Of a stretch of DNA of 64,000 nucleotides, positions 24,156-37,689 are shown one piece after another. Below the pieces are notes generated by a model. That model was not told the origin of the DNA, ran no database searches, and saw nothing but the letters and a program-made list of their open reading frames with translations. Both the position numbers and the translations under genes were made by a program. The DNA lies in assembly GCA_024138015.1 (NCBI GenBank), contig JAMXBB010000001.1, forward strand, positions 90,523,936-90,587,935. The letters run 5' to 3'. This stretch comes from Lumnitzera littorea. Lineage: Eukaryota > Streptophyta > Magnoliopsida > Myrtales > Combretaceae. The first letter of the stretch is position 1. Every line of letters starts with the position of its first letter.

Positions 24156-27100
24156 ACATTTCTTTTGTTTGAGGTGATTATGTGCTTAGTCTATGAATAA
24201 TGAAAAGCTGATTCACATTTGACTTCTAATTAATATCCGTATGAGTTCAATTTCCATTAATTAGTTTGAAACCAAGGTACTTCTTTAGCTTAGCAAGTTG
24301 AGATGAAGTTAATTAATTCGACTTGTTAAGCTATCGAATTTTAATATATTTCTAGCTACCTATTGATGTCTAGTAAAGGGCTACGATTCTTTTGGGAGTT
24401 AAGAAATACTCTGGTAATATTTTTTTTTTTTTCATTTATGAAGAGATATGGAATTTTCTACACTATTTTTCAATTGCAAAGAATGTAATGCAGCATTCTC
24501 TACATAAAAAGGTATTTTCTATTTTCAGAAACGCATGAAAAATTTAAATGAGAAATCAAGTATTTTTGTTTTTGTCCAATACATCACAATGAACGTACTC
24601 ATTTAAATTCCATATATCTTGTGACGTTCAACATAATTTTGTTAAAGTTGAGAATAAACAATACTTCACTGGTCAGCGAAAAGCTAAAACGTTAGGTGGG
24701 ATTCAAGATGCTAGAGAAGATTATATATATATAATGTTAGTCAACTTCTCATCGAAGGTCACCAGCGATAAATTATTTAAAAGAAAAAGGTGAATTAAAA
24801 CATATACTTATATTTATTTTAAGTGCGTTTAATTTCTAATGGTTGAAATCAAACACTTAGATTTCTAAATCTTTAAAAGCATGCTTTCAAACCTTTGAAT
24901 GACCATTTTTCTCTTGATAAAAAATAAAATAGCTTATAAAAAAACGTTATTCGAAATTAAAAAAAAAAAACTCTCATTATTATAGTTTAATTCTTGAATA
25001 TTTTCTAATAATTAATTTTTTTTTTTTGGTTATTTCAATAAAGGTCAAAGTCGTCCATAAGTGTCTAAAAGCATGTAAATAAATATTAGGTACTTTTTAA
25101 ATCGAAAGAACAAGAATTCATTTATTTATATACCTTACGAATAAAGCAGCGAGGCATCCGAAAAAATGAATTAAAGAGATGGAGAATCTAAACCCGAAAC
25201 TATAATGGTAACATCTTATATAATGGAAAATAAGTATTAACTATTAACAGCCACCGAAAATGAAAAGATAATACCACGAAGACGTACAACTTTGACCATA
25301 GAAATACCTAACGAAGGAGTGGAAAGCTCCAATAATTGAAATACAAATATATATATATAAGAATTAAAAAAGAAAAGTGCACAAAACACGTGCACCATAG
25401 AGAGGATGAGATGCGATGGACGAGACTCCAGTGATAAGAAGGGCGATATAAGCTTGAAAGTACAAAGCCAATGACGTGCAGTGTGTCTCCCGTGGTAGAG
25501 GAGCTCTTATTAGGTTTGATGAGTATGGAAGAGTAAGAAATAAAGGGGAAATAAAAGAGGAAATAGTGGACGATGGAAGAAGATGGATGAATTAGGAGGA
25601 CCGGCTAGGAAGAGACAGCCAAAGATTAGGAGTTCAGAAAATTCAAATTTTTTAACATAAGAAAGCTAAGCGTAAACAAATAACTAGTAACAATGTAGCA
25701 ACTCGAATAGCTCCTTTGAAAAATAGGAGGAATTTTTAGAGGTTGGATAAATTCAACAGTAATGTAGTAGTAAAGGTTAGATTAATTTGGCGCATTTCTT
25801 CTTAATATATGCTAGGACAAAAATAGAGTAGGTAGTCCATATCTAAGCAATCTTCATGTTATCTTACCGTTAGTTAAAATAATTAATAACCAACTAATGG
25901 ACGATGTAGTCATTTGGTAGAAAATTTAATATTTTTTATGGATCAAATAGTATAATTTTTTATCGGTGATATTTGGCTTTCAAAATAATGGAGATTTGTT
26001 ATGTTCTTGCTTTCGATCACCAAAAGTGTCATGTTTATCTAAAATCTCCTGTCTTCCTCACCCCTACTAGGGCTGAGTATAAGGAGGGAAAATTACGAAT
26101 TGAATTGAATTAAAAAAATTAGTTTTTTCACATTCATTTCAATTGACGGCTTAGTTTGACTAGTATGATCGGTTTACATATTGATTCGAAGAATCTAATC
26201 GACCTGATCAGTTCAAATCAAACTGAACTGATGAATTTATTTAAAGAAAGAGAAAAATTGACGGCCTGATCTGCGTGCCTCAACTACAGATTGCAGAAAC
26301 CGTCTCCTTCTCTCCTCCATGGCGGCAATATATGACGAGATACCTTTTCCTCTTTGATAATTGGGATCAATGATACTCACATATGACAACGAAGGCATGA
26401 CATAATAGATGAAATTCGCTATATACATCTTTAAAATATAAAATCCCCATCTAATTTAGTAGGTGGATTAAACTCATAAAAAGATATTAATCATTACCGA
26501 CAAGTGTCAACATAATTTGTAAAAGAATCAATCGCCAACCATTTTTAACCATCCTTGATCCCTATCATAATTATCCTGAAACATATAGCAAAATGGGCCC
26601 CCAAAAAGCATGTTGATTTTTCCCATCGGAAATCTTGCATATCCACAAGCCCATGCAAATGGCAAATAATATCAACGTTATACCAAAATTAAATAATATT
26701 GTGATAACGCTGCGAATCGTAAATCGAATTCAACCGTCTGTTACTTTCTTCTCGTCAATATATTAAAAGTTGTTAAAAATAATTATTTAAAGATGATGAG
26801 GTTCAACATTGTTATATGAATTAACGAGAAAAGCCTATTATTTATTTATGTTTGACTTTTTGATGATTTTATAAGCTCAAAATAAGAATCATTAAACTAT
26901 TTTGTTTGCCCCTAAGCTTTCTTAAGAAGGCTTGTATAGCCATGAGGAAGTCTATTAACTTTAAGTTTATTAGCAAGCTTGTTGAAGATTACTATGATAC
27001 AAGGATGCTACATCTCGTCTATCAAACAACAAAAGAGTCAAGGGATGCTATTCTACTCAAGAGTCTATATATACTTAGTTATTCATCCTCCTTTGCAATT

Positions 27101-27331
27101 TTTAGAGAGAGCTAAGAAATAGCATCATACTATAAGAATTCTACTCTCTAAAATTAAATAATTAATTTAGGTAAATAATCCATCTCAATTACTCAAGCTA
27201 TGTGGTCAATACTTGAGATTTCATAAGACTCATTTACCTGTTACTTATGTATTTGAGACACCGAGATTAATCATTCCTCCTCTTCACCTCATTCTTTCCA
27301 AGCCATTCCATGAAGTGACATCCTCTACATC
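22123..27331. other. Intergenic stretch without a recognisable gene
   Basis: AT-rich with scattered homopolymers. Short frames at 23657-23857 and 23923-24114 have no recognisable family, conserved context or splice pattern. A (TC)19 microsatellite lies at 24115-24152. A patch at about 25400-25580 is less AT-rich and nearly open on the plus strand but has in-frame stops. The segment from about 26069 starts TAGGGCTGAGTATAAG, like the end of a common type of plant non-autonomous DNA element; I could not find the partner end. Confidence 0.5.
24115..24152. repeat. (TC)19 microsatellite
   Basis: Perfect TC dinucleotide run. Confidence 0.97.
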
Positions 27332-30300
27332 TGTAATGGCCCAGAACCTAAGATACTATAGTTCATCACGTATCTCTATTATTTACTGACACATCAAGCA
27401 TTAACATTTGCTAAAATTTGTAAATACCTATTGAAATCTCCAAATATTTTCAATAAAATTTAATCTTCAAATAGAATAATAATACCACTAAGCAATCTCA
27501 CAAAATTCTACACAAGTATTTACTAATTATGAAATGAACCTTAATAGTAATATCTCAAAATTATTCTCACAATAGAATTACTAATCATCGCTCTCCAACC
27601 TAGTAATCTTAATGTCCTTAACCAAAGCTAACAAATTTTGAAAATTTCCACTCAAGTACTTGCACCTGAAAAATTTAATATAAAGTAAGCCAAAGCCTAG
27701 TACGGAGTACGGCAAACACATGCACACGAACAACGTATCATAAATCATATGCATTACAAGTATCCACCAATTTATCATGTAGCAAACAACAAGTTATTTT
27801 ATTTGATCAACCGTCACATAACATAAGAGTACTTACAATCCTGATACGCCATATATATATAATATCACATAGTATCAATGTAGGTCCTCCCCAACACCCC
27901 AGGACCAAGTATTCAAGTCACACCTAAATCTACCAAGATCATTTCCAAACGAGACTCCACTTCAAACCCGAGTGAAAACCACTATTATTAAGGATTTTTT
28001 TTTTCCTTCTCCCAAAACTTAATCCATACCTCTTTAGACACCAACCAACAAATCAAAACAAAAATATTTTACATCCTCCACAATACTAATACCAAAATCA
28101 ATGTCTCCAAACAATATTACTCGAAAATTTCAATAGGTAAGGATTTAGGATCAAGACTTACTGTAAGGAATTAAACTTGACACCACCTTTCAATTTTGGG
28201 CATTTTAGACCACAAAAATACAATCCTTGATTCGTTTCTTACCAAATTGTCACGCCTCGAAGCGGTAGAGTCGTAACAGTCCCGCTTTGTAAACCATCCT
28301 AAGATAGAAGTTGGCCTTACAATCGCTATCTTAGACCTGATCTACACAAGGCGTCCACGACTAACCCGCTTTGAAGTAAACAGTTTGTAATTTAAATAAT
28401 TCATTTACCTAGGAAAGTGAGAAAAGTTATATATAATCACTATAATTCAGTTATTACATTAATCAGAAATGAAAAGTAAAATATGTATTGATTCTTCAAT
28501 ATTTTTCCTTACTCCCCAGGATCTAGTAGTTGCTAGCTTTAGAGTAGTTGTTGCCGCTTCTTAGCCAGCACCTGCACGACGTCGATAGGGATGTAAGCAA
28601 TCACAGCTCAGTAAGTTAGGACGGAGGACTTAAAACTATATCATATACACAACAAGGTTTTCAATCACTTATTAGGTGCAATGCATGTGCAAGCAAATGC
28701 CATCACACGACGTTGTTCGGCCCGTCATGAGATTAGAGAAATTGCGCCCACTCTAATACGGGTTGAGGAGTTGCCGTTAATGCAACAGCTCACGACCAAA
28801 CCCAGGCTTATATAATGGAGACCTTGCTCCTCCCGCGACTACCTTCGAACCACTGTCTTCACCCCCGCCACAACCTCCTCTCCTGTTACTTAGTTCGACT
28901 GAGGATGAAGAAGGGACCATTTTGCAATCCTGCGCTATCCCTTCCGAAGGGGTTGGTATTTGGTTGGAGAGTCCTAAATTCCCCTAACGGGTTGCCATGC
29001 ATGTCCGATTATAATTACTGGTAAGATATTTGACTAAGTCCAGTTTAGGGTGATCAATCCTTTCATACAAATTATACAGTATATGCCAGAACAACAAACA
29101 GAATCATAACATCACCCGTAATTAAGCACATATACACATTCAACTATCTAACAAGTATAACCAAGCATAATCTTAAGCCTCCAAAATACAACATCGTATT
29201 AATCTCAACTTACCTCGACTCCTCGCTCACTCACTCGAGGTCCGATTTGCTCAGGCCATCGCCGATTATCCCTATAACACAAACGTGGTTTTAGCTTTTC
29301 ATATAACTATTATAGGTTTGTTTTATCCTATAATGCTTATTGTTAAGTTTTGTTTAAGGTTTAATATGCCTAATTATCTAGGTATTAAGTCTTTTACAAT
29401 TATTCTAAGTTTGGGGTTACGTTCAGGTTCGATTTTCGCATCGATTTCTAAATTAGGTTTTTAGCTCGATTTCTAAGTAATGTTTTAGATTCCAACCCTA
29501 TAAATCCATTTCAATCCATAATGTGAAATTAATCACATTACTTCCCGATCTCCTAAATACCATCATTACCCTTAGTCAGTGTTTATTTTACTCGGTACAC
29601 TTAAATCCATATTAGTGTACCGAATTCACTCCTAATGTGATAAATTTTTACATTTTTCATATAATTCCATAAATTCAAGTTTCCTATCAGATTTATTGTG
29701 CATTTTTATTATTCTCAAAATATCAATTTTTATTATAATATTTTCTATTTATTATATTTCTAAAAATCACATATTATATATTGTTACCTTTTATGTACAT
29801 AATGTACTTCTAATATTTCTATCACCCTAATTACCATCTCTAACATCAATTATTACTTCAAAATGTCTAAATTCATCCTAGATCAGGTTTTACACCTAAT
29901 TATCCTAATTTACAAAATTAACTTATAATTTACTATGTTTTTCTATTACTAATTTACTACATAATTAACCTAATAATTACATCTAACACCATAAATGCTA
30001 TAAGTATCATACTCCATCAGATCTTAACATCCTAAAACATCTACTTATTCACTAAGTCAGTAATTAATAATTTAATTACTTAATTAACCTTAAATTACCC
30101 ATTTTATGCCTCATTTTAGGGCCTAAAAATTATCTAAAAATTTCGAAAATTAATTTTTGAAAAAAGGCTTCACAGCACTGTTCTATATCATCTGAGTAAT
30201 CTATACAAAAATTTTGGGCTTGAAACTACACTCCTAAGGCCATTTATTTCTAAACCGAAACATGCTCGGTTTTGTATGATTTCTTAAGGACCTTATATTA

Positions 30301-31700
30301 CGGGGTATGTTTTCATCAAAATAATATTTTTCCTACAAACTACATACAAAAATATCTCAGAATAACAAAATTCATAATTTTCTAATAATATTTACTATTT
30401 TTACAAAATTACACAAGAATCAGGCTGGAAATTGGACTCACTGGTTTGGGTGACTTCGGCCACCGCGGGCCGCCGTGGCCTTATCGGCCGGCCTGGGCAC
30501 TACCATCACCGTGTGGTGGTGGTGACCGTCAACTTCCAGCTACTCGTCTGGTGGGGTTTCCTTTTAAAAGCCCTAATTGCACAGTTTTTTCTAATTTTTT
30601 TCTAAATCGAATTTTTCTTTCAATTTTCGACTCTCCCTAATTTTCTCTGATTTCTAACTGTCCAAATGAGTTCCTAGATTTTTCCTACTATTTATAGGGT
30701 TTTATGGGATTTATTGTGCATTAATTTAGACAAGACAAGTGCTTTATCCCTAAATTTTTTACTTTTATGTTGTTCTAATTTAATTGGTTGATTTTTCTTT
30801 TTCAGATTTTGACTTTCCATGACCAACCTTGCATCATTCCACACCCTTCTAATTTTTTTCTGATTTTTCCACAATTATTTTATAATTTTCTTTAATTATT
30901 TGCTTAGTTTTTGGCCAATTTAGGTAATTTCGGGTATTTTTATCTACACGTAAATACATGTAGAGTATACGTGAACATTCCTAATTATTATTTTGGTCAT
31001 TCTAAAATTTTTAGTATACATATAATCTATTTCTAGTAATTTATTAATTATTATATTACACTTTTCGCCTTTTCGGTAATTAGCAATTATTATGCTTAAA
31101 ATTTGAAAATTTTATAGTCTCTTATTTTATTACTTATTTTCTTAAATTTAAATTTACGGGGTCATCTTTACTAATATTCTTCTCAATAGTTTATAATTTG
31201 GGTTTAATCGGATCTTTTAACCGATCGCCCTAAACCTTGGGTTCTAAATTCAATCTTACGGTAAATTGGCTTAACTTTGGGGCTTATACAAATGCTAAAG
31301 GAAGTACGAAATTTTAGTCCAAGAATCAATTGAACTTGTCATAGAACCACTAAATCGAGACTTACTTTTGATTTTCCTCCTTCAATCTCGCGATTCTAGG
31401 TTCGAGTTATGGTTCTAATTGAAGGTTTCCTTTTTCCTATGAACAAAACAGCACAAGTTTCTTTTAAGGTATGCATAAGATTATGGGAAACTGAAAAAGC
31501 TTTAGAAGTAGTGGGACATTAAATCTCTTAAAAGACTATGATGCCCTTACTATTCTAATCAATTAAAAGCAATATTGGCTTTCAATGTCTATTGATATTT
31601 CTTATCCTCTCCTTTTTGTTTATTTATTTTTTTATTCTTTTATGTCTTAGTTCACCATTTTCCCTTCTATATTTATTTTATTTTTTATTTTTCTCTAGGG
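27332..31700 (+). mobile_element. Older gypsy-type LTR split by a nested solo LTR
   Basis: The block begins TGTAATGGCCCAGAACC, like the TGTAACGCCC/TGTCACGCC starts of many plant gypsy LTRs. It runs to 28247, is interrupted by the solo LTR at 28248-31288, and seems to resume at 31294 (GCTAAAGGAAGTACG...). I could not fix its right end; 31700 is a placeholder. A target duplication for this outer LTR was not found. Confidence 0.38.
28248..31288 (-). mobile_element. Solo LTR related to the gypsy element at 8261-20858, inverted
   Basis: The plus-strand start TGTCACGCCTCGAAGCGG...GAGTCGTAACAGTCCC is the reverse complement of the 5' LTR end (GGGACTGTTACGACTCTCTGGTTTGAGGCGTGACA region). Further in, 28690-28770 matches the reverse complement of about 11030-11110 (GCAAATGCCATCACACGA, GAGAAATTGCGCCC). 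The other end reads GGGGCTTATA, matching the LTR start inverted. A perfect CAAAT duplication (28243-28247, 31289-31293) flanks it. No internal region is present, so it is a solo LTR left by recombination. A GC-rich patch (30430-30560) corresponds to the GC-richer patch at 9225-9300 of the full element. Confidence 0.82.
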
Positions 31701-33150
31701 TTTTACAATATCACTTCTCTATAGCCATGTGTAGTGCAAAACTCATATAGTATGCTCGTAACTCCTTAATAGGAACCTCACTATCTATAGGAGATATAAG
31801 GGAAAATGACATGAAGGTATTAGAATATAAAATCTTTAAGGATTTCATCAAATAATACATCATAAAATGATCAATAATAATCTATCCTTTTTCTTCCTTA
31901 GCAAAACCATAACCCACGATTGCTAAATTCTATTTATCTATTTCAACAAAATCAATGCTACAATGTTAATTGCATGACAATTGGTGTCATAGCCCAAACA
32001 CAAAGAGCATGATAGTTTGTTATGTGTTCTTATTGCCAAAGTACGGATACATAAGACTTGAAATTCCTACATATGCAATCTTTTAATCCAAATCCTTTTA
32101 TTTTCTTGAATGTTCTAAAACAAGTCTCAAGAATATGAATCAGCTATGATATCCAAAAAAAAAAAAAAATTGATTCCTCTACTACATACGAATTACAATT
32201 CAAGTTTTACTAAATGAATCACCATAATCGATAAAAATTACAAAGTAGTAACCATTGAGATATTTAAGTGAAGCTAGCAAGTACAAGCATATTCAATGTC
32301 TTAAGCATAATCACCAATCCATATATTCATACAACATGATATTTAGTGATATCCTAAAACAAGTCTTAAGAATACAAATCAGTTATGTTGGCCAAAAAAA
32401 TGATTCCTCTACTACGTACAAATTACAATTCAAGTTTTACTAAATACATCACCATAATCAATAAAAATTACAAATTATTAGCTACTAAGATATGTAAGTG
32501 AAGCCAAAAAACACAAGCAAATTTAGTGTCTTAAGTACAATTATCAACCCCTATATTCATAAAACATGATATTTAGTGATATCCAAAAGCAAAATTGTAA
32601 CATGATAACCATTGGTACTCAATTGCAACAAGATAGACTCATTGAATTTACTACCTAAATTAGTCATCAGTAGTCCAATCTATTGCCTCTATCCACAATA
32701 ATATCTTATACCATTATTGTGATCTATCAATAGCTTCCCTCCAAATGTCTCAACCCATATCAGCCTCGATTTTGTCATATTAACAACCCATATATCCACA
32801 ATGAAGACATTGATCCCCAAACTACTAGCTTACTTCATCCCAATTGTCTAGTACTTAATAAACAATGAATATCTAGTCCATAACTTGCTACCAAGAATAG
32901 TTACCAACATTAGTGCAAGCATATAATATTGAATTAATTAATGACTAAATATAAATAGATTATTTATTTGAACCTATATGGATAATCATACCAAACAAAC
33001 AAGGTAGAATAACCACTCACTTACACTTGCTTTGTCCATAATTAATACCTTGAATAGTCTCCCAAGAAATCCTATTGATTCAAAAGTTTGAAATATTTTA
33101 ATAACTTTAGTAAAGTTTAACATAAATTCATTTAATTAAAAGAAGATACT
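31701..33150. other. Intergenic, with one tandem duplication
   Basis: No gene recognised. Its main feature is the roughly 239-bp tandem repeat at 32115-32584. Confidence 0.5.
32115..32584 (+). repeat. Tandem duplication, period about 239 bp
   Basis: Copy 1 (from 32115) and copy 2 (from 32354) share CTAAAACAAGTCT(C/T)AAGAATA, GATTCCTCTACTAC, TACAATTCAAGTTTTACTAA and AACATGATATTTAGTGATATC in order. Point differences are scattered, so the duplication is not recent. Confidence 0.85.
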
Positions 33151-33159
33151 GCAAGAACC

Positions 33160-34210
33160 AAAACAAAACAAGAGCTCGAGATCACTTTAGATTTAAGGAC
33201 AAATCTTTCTGACCCCCCAGCAGATGATAAGAATCAACTCCCCTTACCAATTACTCACAGTTGAGTTAGAGGACTTTAAGGACTTACACAAAGAATACTA
33301 ACTCGAAGCTCCATCCAAGATAAGGATTCCTACTCCAACCTCCATTTTTCACTCTACCGTCAACCTAAGTACCGAGCTCTCATGTGTGCCAACATAGTTT
33401 CCAAAGCTGATGAGCAGACGCACTGACCTGCTAAGCATACTAGTTAACCTGCAAAGCAACCATTCTTATCATCGAGCTCTTACCAAGACCTAAACAGTGT
33501 CCAAGCAAACTAACCTCAAATGTTTGTCCGAGCTAAGTTCCTGAGCCTACCAACATCCAATCCTAGTCCAGGCCAAACTACAAAATACCCCAACCTAAAG
33601 AGGATTTGGACATCCTCGAGTAATCAAGCTCCGACCTGAACCTAATCAAGCTCTAACCTGAACCAAATCAGGTTAACTCTAACTGTAGACTCTTTCCTTT
33701 ACCTTTGTCTGAATTGTAACATACTTCAGACCTCTAACCACCATGCGACATGTGTCTTTTAGCATAACATTATAGAATGATTCTTTAGTTTTCAATACAA
33801 AATATTCTGTCTCTTTTACCCCTTTTAGTATGTTTCATGTATTGTATTTGTAAATTACCCTTTTATCTTTTCATGTGTATATTATAACCCAGGTAAGGTG
33901 AGTATATAAACCCCCATTTATCGTACGTAGACATCATCATCTCATTATTGAATATCATCGGTTTCCTTATTGAACAACCTTAGTGTTTTCGCTTTCTCTT
34001 AACTCTTATCTATTCTTTTTAGCAAAAAGTTGAGATAAGTGATCCTATAGTTTGGATCGATGAGTCATATTTGGCAAATTATAAGTCAAGTAAGATCAGT
34101 CGATATGTCATATTTGACTAGTAACTACTCGACTTTGCTAATCCCCTTTTTTTTCTTTTGGTTCCCTTCTACTGTGGTGCTCCTCTTTGTATTCGACCTA
34201 GAAGACGCAT
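33160..34210 (+). mobile_element. Probable LTR fragment
   Basis: Less AT-rich, non-coding text rich in GACCTGAACC / CAAGCTC phrases. It is followed by a TATA box (TATATAAA, 33902-33909) and a transcript-leader-like stretch containing three related GA(G/T)(T/A)(C/T)(A/G)TATTTG(G/A)C motifs at 34060-34130. The layout resembles the U3-R-U5 of a gypsy LTR and the segment at 12050-12690, but edges and duplications could not be defined. Confidence 0.33.
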
Positions 34211-34269
34211 TACTTATGGAGATATTGTGAATCAAATTCCATTACCATAAGAATCAATGGATAATAATT

Positions 34270-34466
34270 CAATTGTCTCTCCTTTAGCAATGTTGGATTC
34301 AAGAGTGATTAAGCAACAAGGAATGTAAGTGAAGCAGATTCTAGTATAATGGGAAGCACTACCTACTGAAGATGCCTCTTGGGTAGATCTATCACATTTC
34401 ATTCGAGATTACCTTAATTTAGATCTTAAGGACAAGGTCATGTTTCCGATGGGGGGGAGGGGGGAA
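34270..34466 (+). pseudogene. Gypsy polyprotein C-terminus (chromodomain-like) and polypurine tract
   Basis: The plus strand from about 34293 reads DSRVIKQQGM, a stop, then VKQILV, a stop, then WEALPTEDASWVDLSHF. This is the chromodomain-like tail after integrase in plant gypsy chromoviruses (I.D.R......V..VLV.W.....E.A.W). Two in-frame stops show decay. GATGGGGGGGAGGGGGGAA at 34449-34466 is the polypurine tract, placed directly before the LTR start at 34469. Confidence 0.7.
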
Positions 34467-34468
34467 TT

Positions 34469-34960
34469 TGTTACACACACCACAAATCAGAGAACAAAAC
34501 GTATGTCAAAGTGGCCTAGAAAATTTAAAGACCATATTTCATAGATATGGAGTTGTATGTATATAAGATATTACAAACAGTAACAATAGTACAATAAGAG
34601 TTGTAGTGTACAATAGATACAAATATATAACAAATTATAGTTAGGGTTTATAACAGAAATAACAAAATTCGAATATACATATAAATAGGTAGAGTAGAGA
34701 TAGAGGGAATGTCCTTTTTGTTACCAATAGTGTAAAAAACTACTTTTGGGAGTTTCTAGCACTCAAAGTCTAAAGAATAATGTTCCTTCTTCCTTTTTAG
34801 TACCTCACAAATCATCAAAAGATAAAAACAGTTAGACTAAGTGATATATCTTATTACACTAATTTTAGGTCTAGTATTAGCGTTAAGAAATATTAAGAGT
34901 TGCTTTACAGAAATTGAAACCTTAGTTTAGTTTTTGTACAAACAAAGAAGTTTCAAGAGA
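34469..34960 (+). repeat. 3' LTR of the fragmentary gypsy element (right end not defined)
   Basis: Starts TGTTACACACACC immediately after the purine tract and has a TATA-like CATATAAATAG about 210 bp in. I could not locate the CA end or a second copy, so the right limit is arbitrary. Confidence 0.45.
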
Positions 34961-34972
34961 GAGAAACAAAAT

Positions 34973-34993
34973 AGAGAGAGAGAGAGAGAGAGA
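34973..34993. repeat. (AG)n microsatellite
   Basis: About ten AG dinucleotides. Confidence 0.93.
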
Positions 34994-37689
34994 AAAGAGA
35001 ATACATTTTCATGTGAGTGGTTGAAAGAGAAAGTGGTTTAGGATATTTTAGTAGAACAAAATATTGTACTTAGTGGGTATCGGTTGAATATTCTAAGAAA
35101 GACTATTAGATCACTAGAGGCCATTTGCATTACACATAAAATTTTAGCATTACATACATTTTCAGTAGATATGGCATCAATTAATTATCTAATGTTCCTA
35201 CTTTCACACAATTGTTTTGGACTCTTGTCTTATTATCTTGTGGAGAGAAAAACAAAAATATTTATCTTAAAAATTTATTATCTAATGGATAATTTTTTTT
35301 AATTTATTAAGGATTTAAATTTTTTTCCAGTTCTTTAACATTAACTACATAATTTACGTAGTATTAAACGTTATTATCTTATGGATGATTTTTGGCATGT
35401 ACATAATTGATCTTTTGAGACTTGCCCATCATTTCCTTGCAAGTGGCTAGGTTGCTCACGTCAGCTAGCCCATGCGTACAGGAGCATATTATTTTATGAA
35501 GCTGATGACTTTTCATGAGGATTATTAAATGTTCTTAAATATTAGTTTGGTCGGCAATGTTATGCTTATCATCATGACCACGTAAATGCTATTAAACATT
35601 AAACGTTTATGGGCACATACAGACAGATAACTACAGTTAGTATAACATGGATAAAATCAATGTTATTCAAGCAATCAATTAAGGCAAACAGGTACAGGAT
35701 GATAGGATGTAAAATCATATCTGTATCCTACACGTAAATTGCTAGAAAAATTTTATCAAAACTTACCCTATGAAATGCAGAAACACTCTTAACTGTGTAT
35801 CTTATATATTGTCAAACGTGTAAAATCTTTTACTATATTTTTATGATATAAAAGTGTTAAAATTATTAAGTTGTTTAGCAACCGATCAATTTTTAATATA
35901 TTTATAGCTAATATATTCTGGTTCATAATCATCATAATTTAAAATTAAACTTGTACACGAATTTTATTACTTCCTAAAGATAAAGGCTCAACCTCAACAG
36001 AAGTACAAAACTTCTTGGCAAAAGAAAAAAGGAAAAAGATTTAAACAATGACTTTGATATCAAAATTGTTTCAACATCAATTGTCTAGGTTTTTCTGTTT
36101 TGCCTATTATAATGGTGTAAATATACAAAATATAACATACGATACAATTTATAGGATTAGAATTACAAATTTTTATTTAGTACAATTAAAAGCCATTGGA
36201 GGCAATTTTTTTTTTTAATAAATCCGAATTAACCAATACACAGCAGGAGTCAATCTTCGAAGTTCGCCGTCTAAGATTCCTTGGTCAGAAGTGCAAAAAT
36301 CCTTGTTCATAAACAGGCGATAGCTTTTGTTGGAAAAACACGTCTTCTATAGATTATGTTTGTGCTTCTTTTTTGTTTGTTACAATATATTAAACAATTT
36401 TTCATTGACGCCAATAACGTGTGAACCGATCATTTAACAAATTGCCGAAACTTGTCCATCTAAATAATTGGGTTCGACTTAGATGCCCTCCACAACATGT
36501 TGACTTTTCTATTATTATGACATTAAAAAAAAAAAGGAAAAATTGGTTTTAATCAACTTCGATTTAGATATCCCATCCACTAAAATTGTAAACAAGTCAA
36601 GTCGAAATAATATAATACTAAGCTTAAACACAAATTCAACTTAAAATTTTAAAACTCAAACTTAATCGATCTAATAATTTTAAACTCAAGCCCAACTCAA
36701 AATGCTATTTAATAAACTTAAATTTAACTCGATAGTGTTAAAGAGATTTTATAAAATTAATTAAAAGATAATAATATTTATGTTCATTTCGAACTTGATT
36801 CAAGTTTCATTAAATTAGTAAATTTATTGAGTTAAATATCATAAAATTCAAACTAGAGTCAATATGCTATTGAAATAATTCAAATTCGGACTTAATTTTA
36901 TAATCAAGTTGAAGTTAAATAATTATTGAGTAAAACCCGGTTAGTTTGCATGTATATCCCTCTTATTTATAACCTTACCATATACGAGCCTGTCAAATCT
37001 ATTACGTGATGGTCAATTACATTCTGACAAGATAAATTGCAAAAGTTAAATTATAGGCCGGACAATCTCTGGACGGTAAAAGTGCCTACGCGTGTGGATG
37101 TGTGTTTGGTCAATCAATAATGCGGAATTGTCTTGCTCTTTTGGTGTTATTTTATGAGTCCAAACGTGTGGGAGAGAGAGTACGTGCATAATGATTAATG
37201 ATAAAAGACGTGGAATGCTTTGCTTTGGGAGATTAGTGATAATAGAATAATTAATCTACTATTATTTGTAAAGAGATTTTGTAATCAACTATAAATCTCA
37301 TTTAAGATGTGCATACCGCAAAATCATGTGATTATACTTTATTGCATTTTATTTTTAATTAAATAAAAGAAAAGAAATTTAGATTCAATAATAATAAAAT
37401 AAGTTGGGAATGTGATAAGTTATGATGAAACGATACAAAAGTTTTGTTATTATCTTTTACACAAAAATTATACCATCAATCATGTTATTCAACTTATGTC
37501 TATACTTTAAAATATAAATATATATATGTATATGTATGGACATGATTCATTTTGAACGGTTTGAGAAATGAAAATTGCAAGTGAATTAAAAACTATCATT
37601 AGAAATAACTATTTAGTCAAGTAACAAATATCTTATTAATTGTTTTTCTTAAGTCTTTATTGTGGAGAATTATTACTTAATTGTTTAAT

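Noticed and set aside
33160..34130. Possibility that the GC-richer block is a gene
   Set aside because: No frame of useful length on either strand; the layout fits an LTR better.
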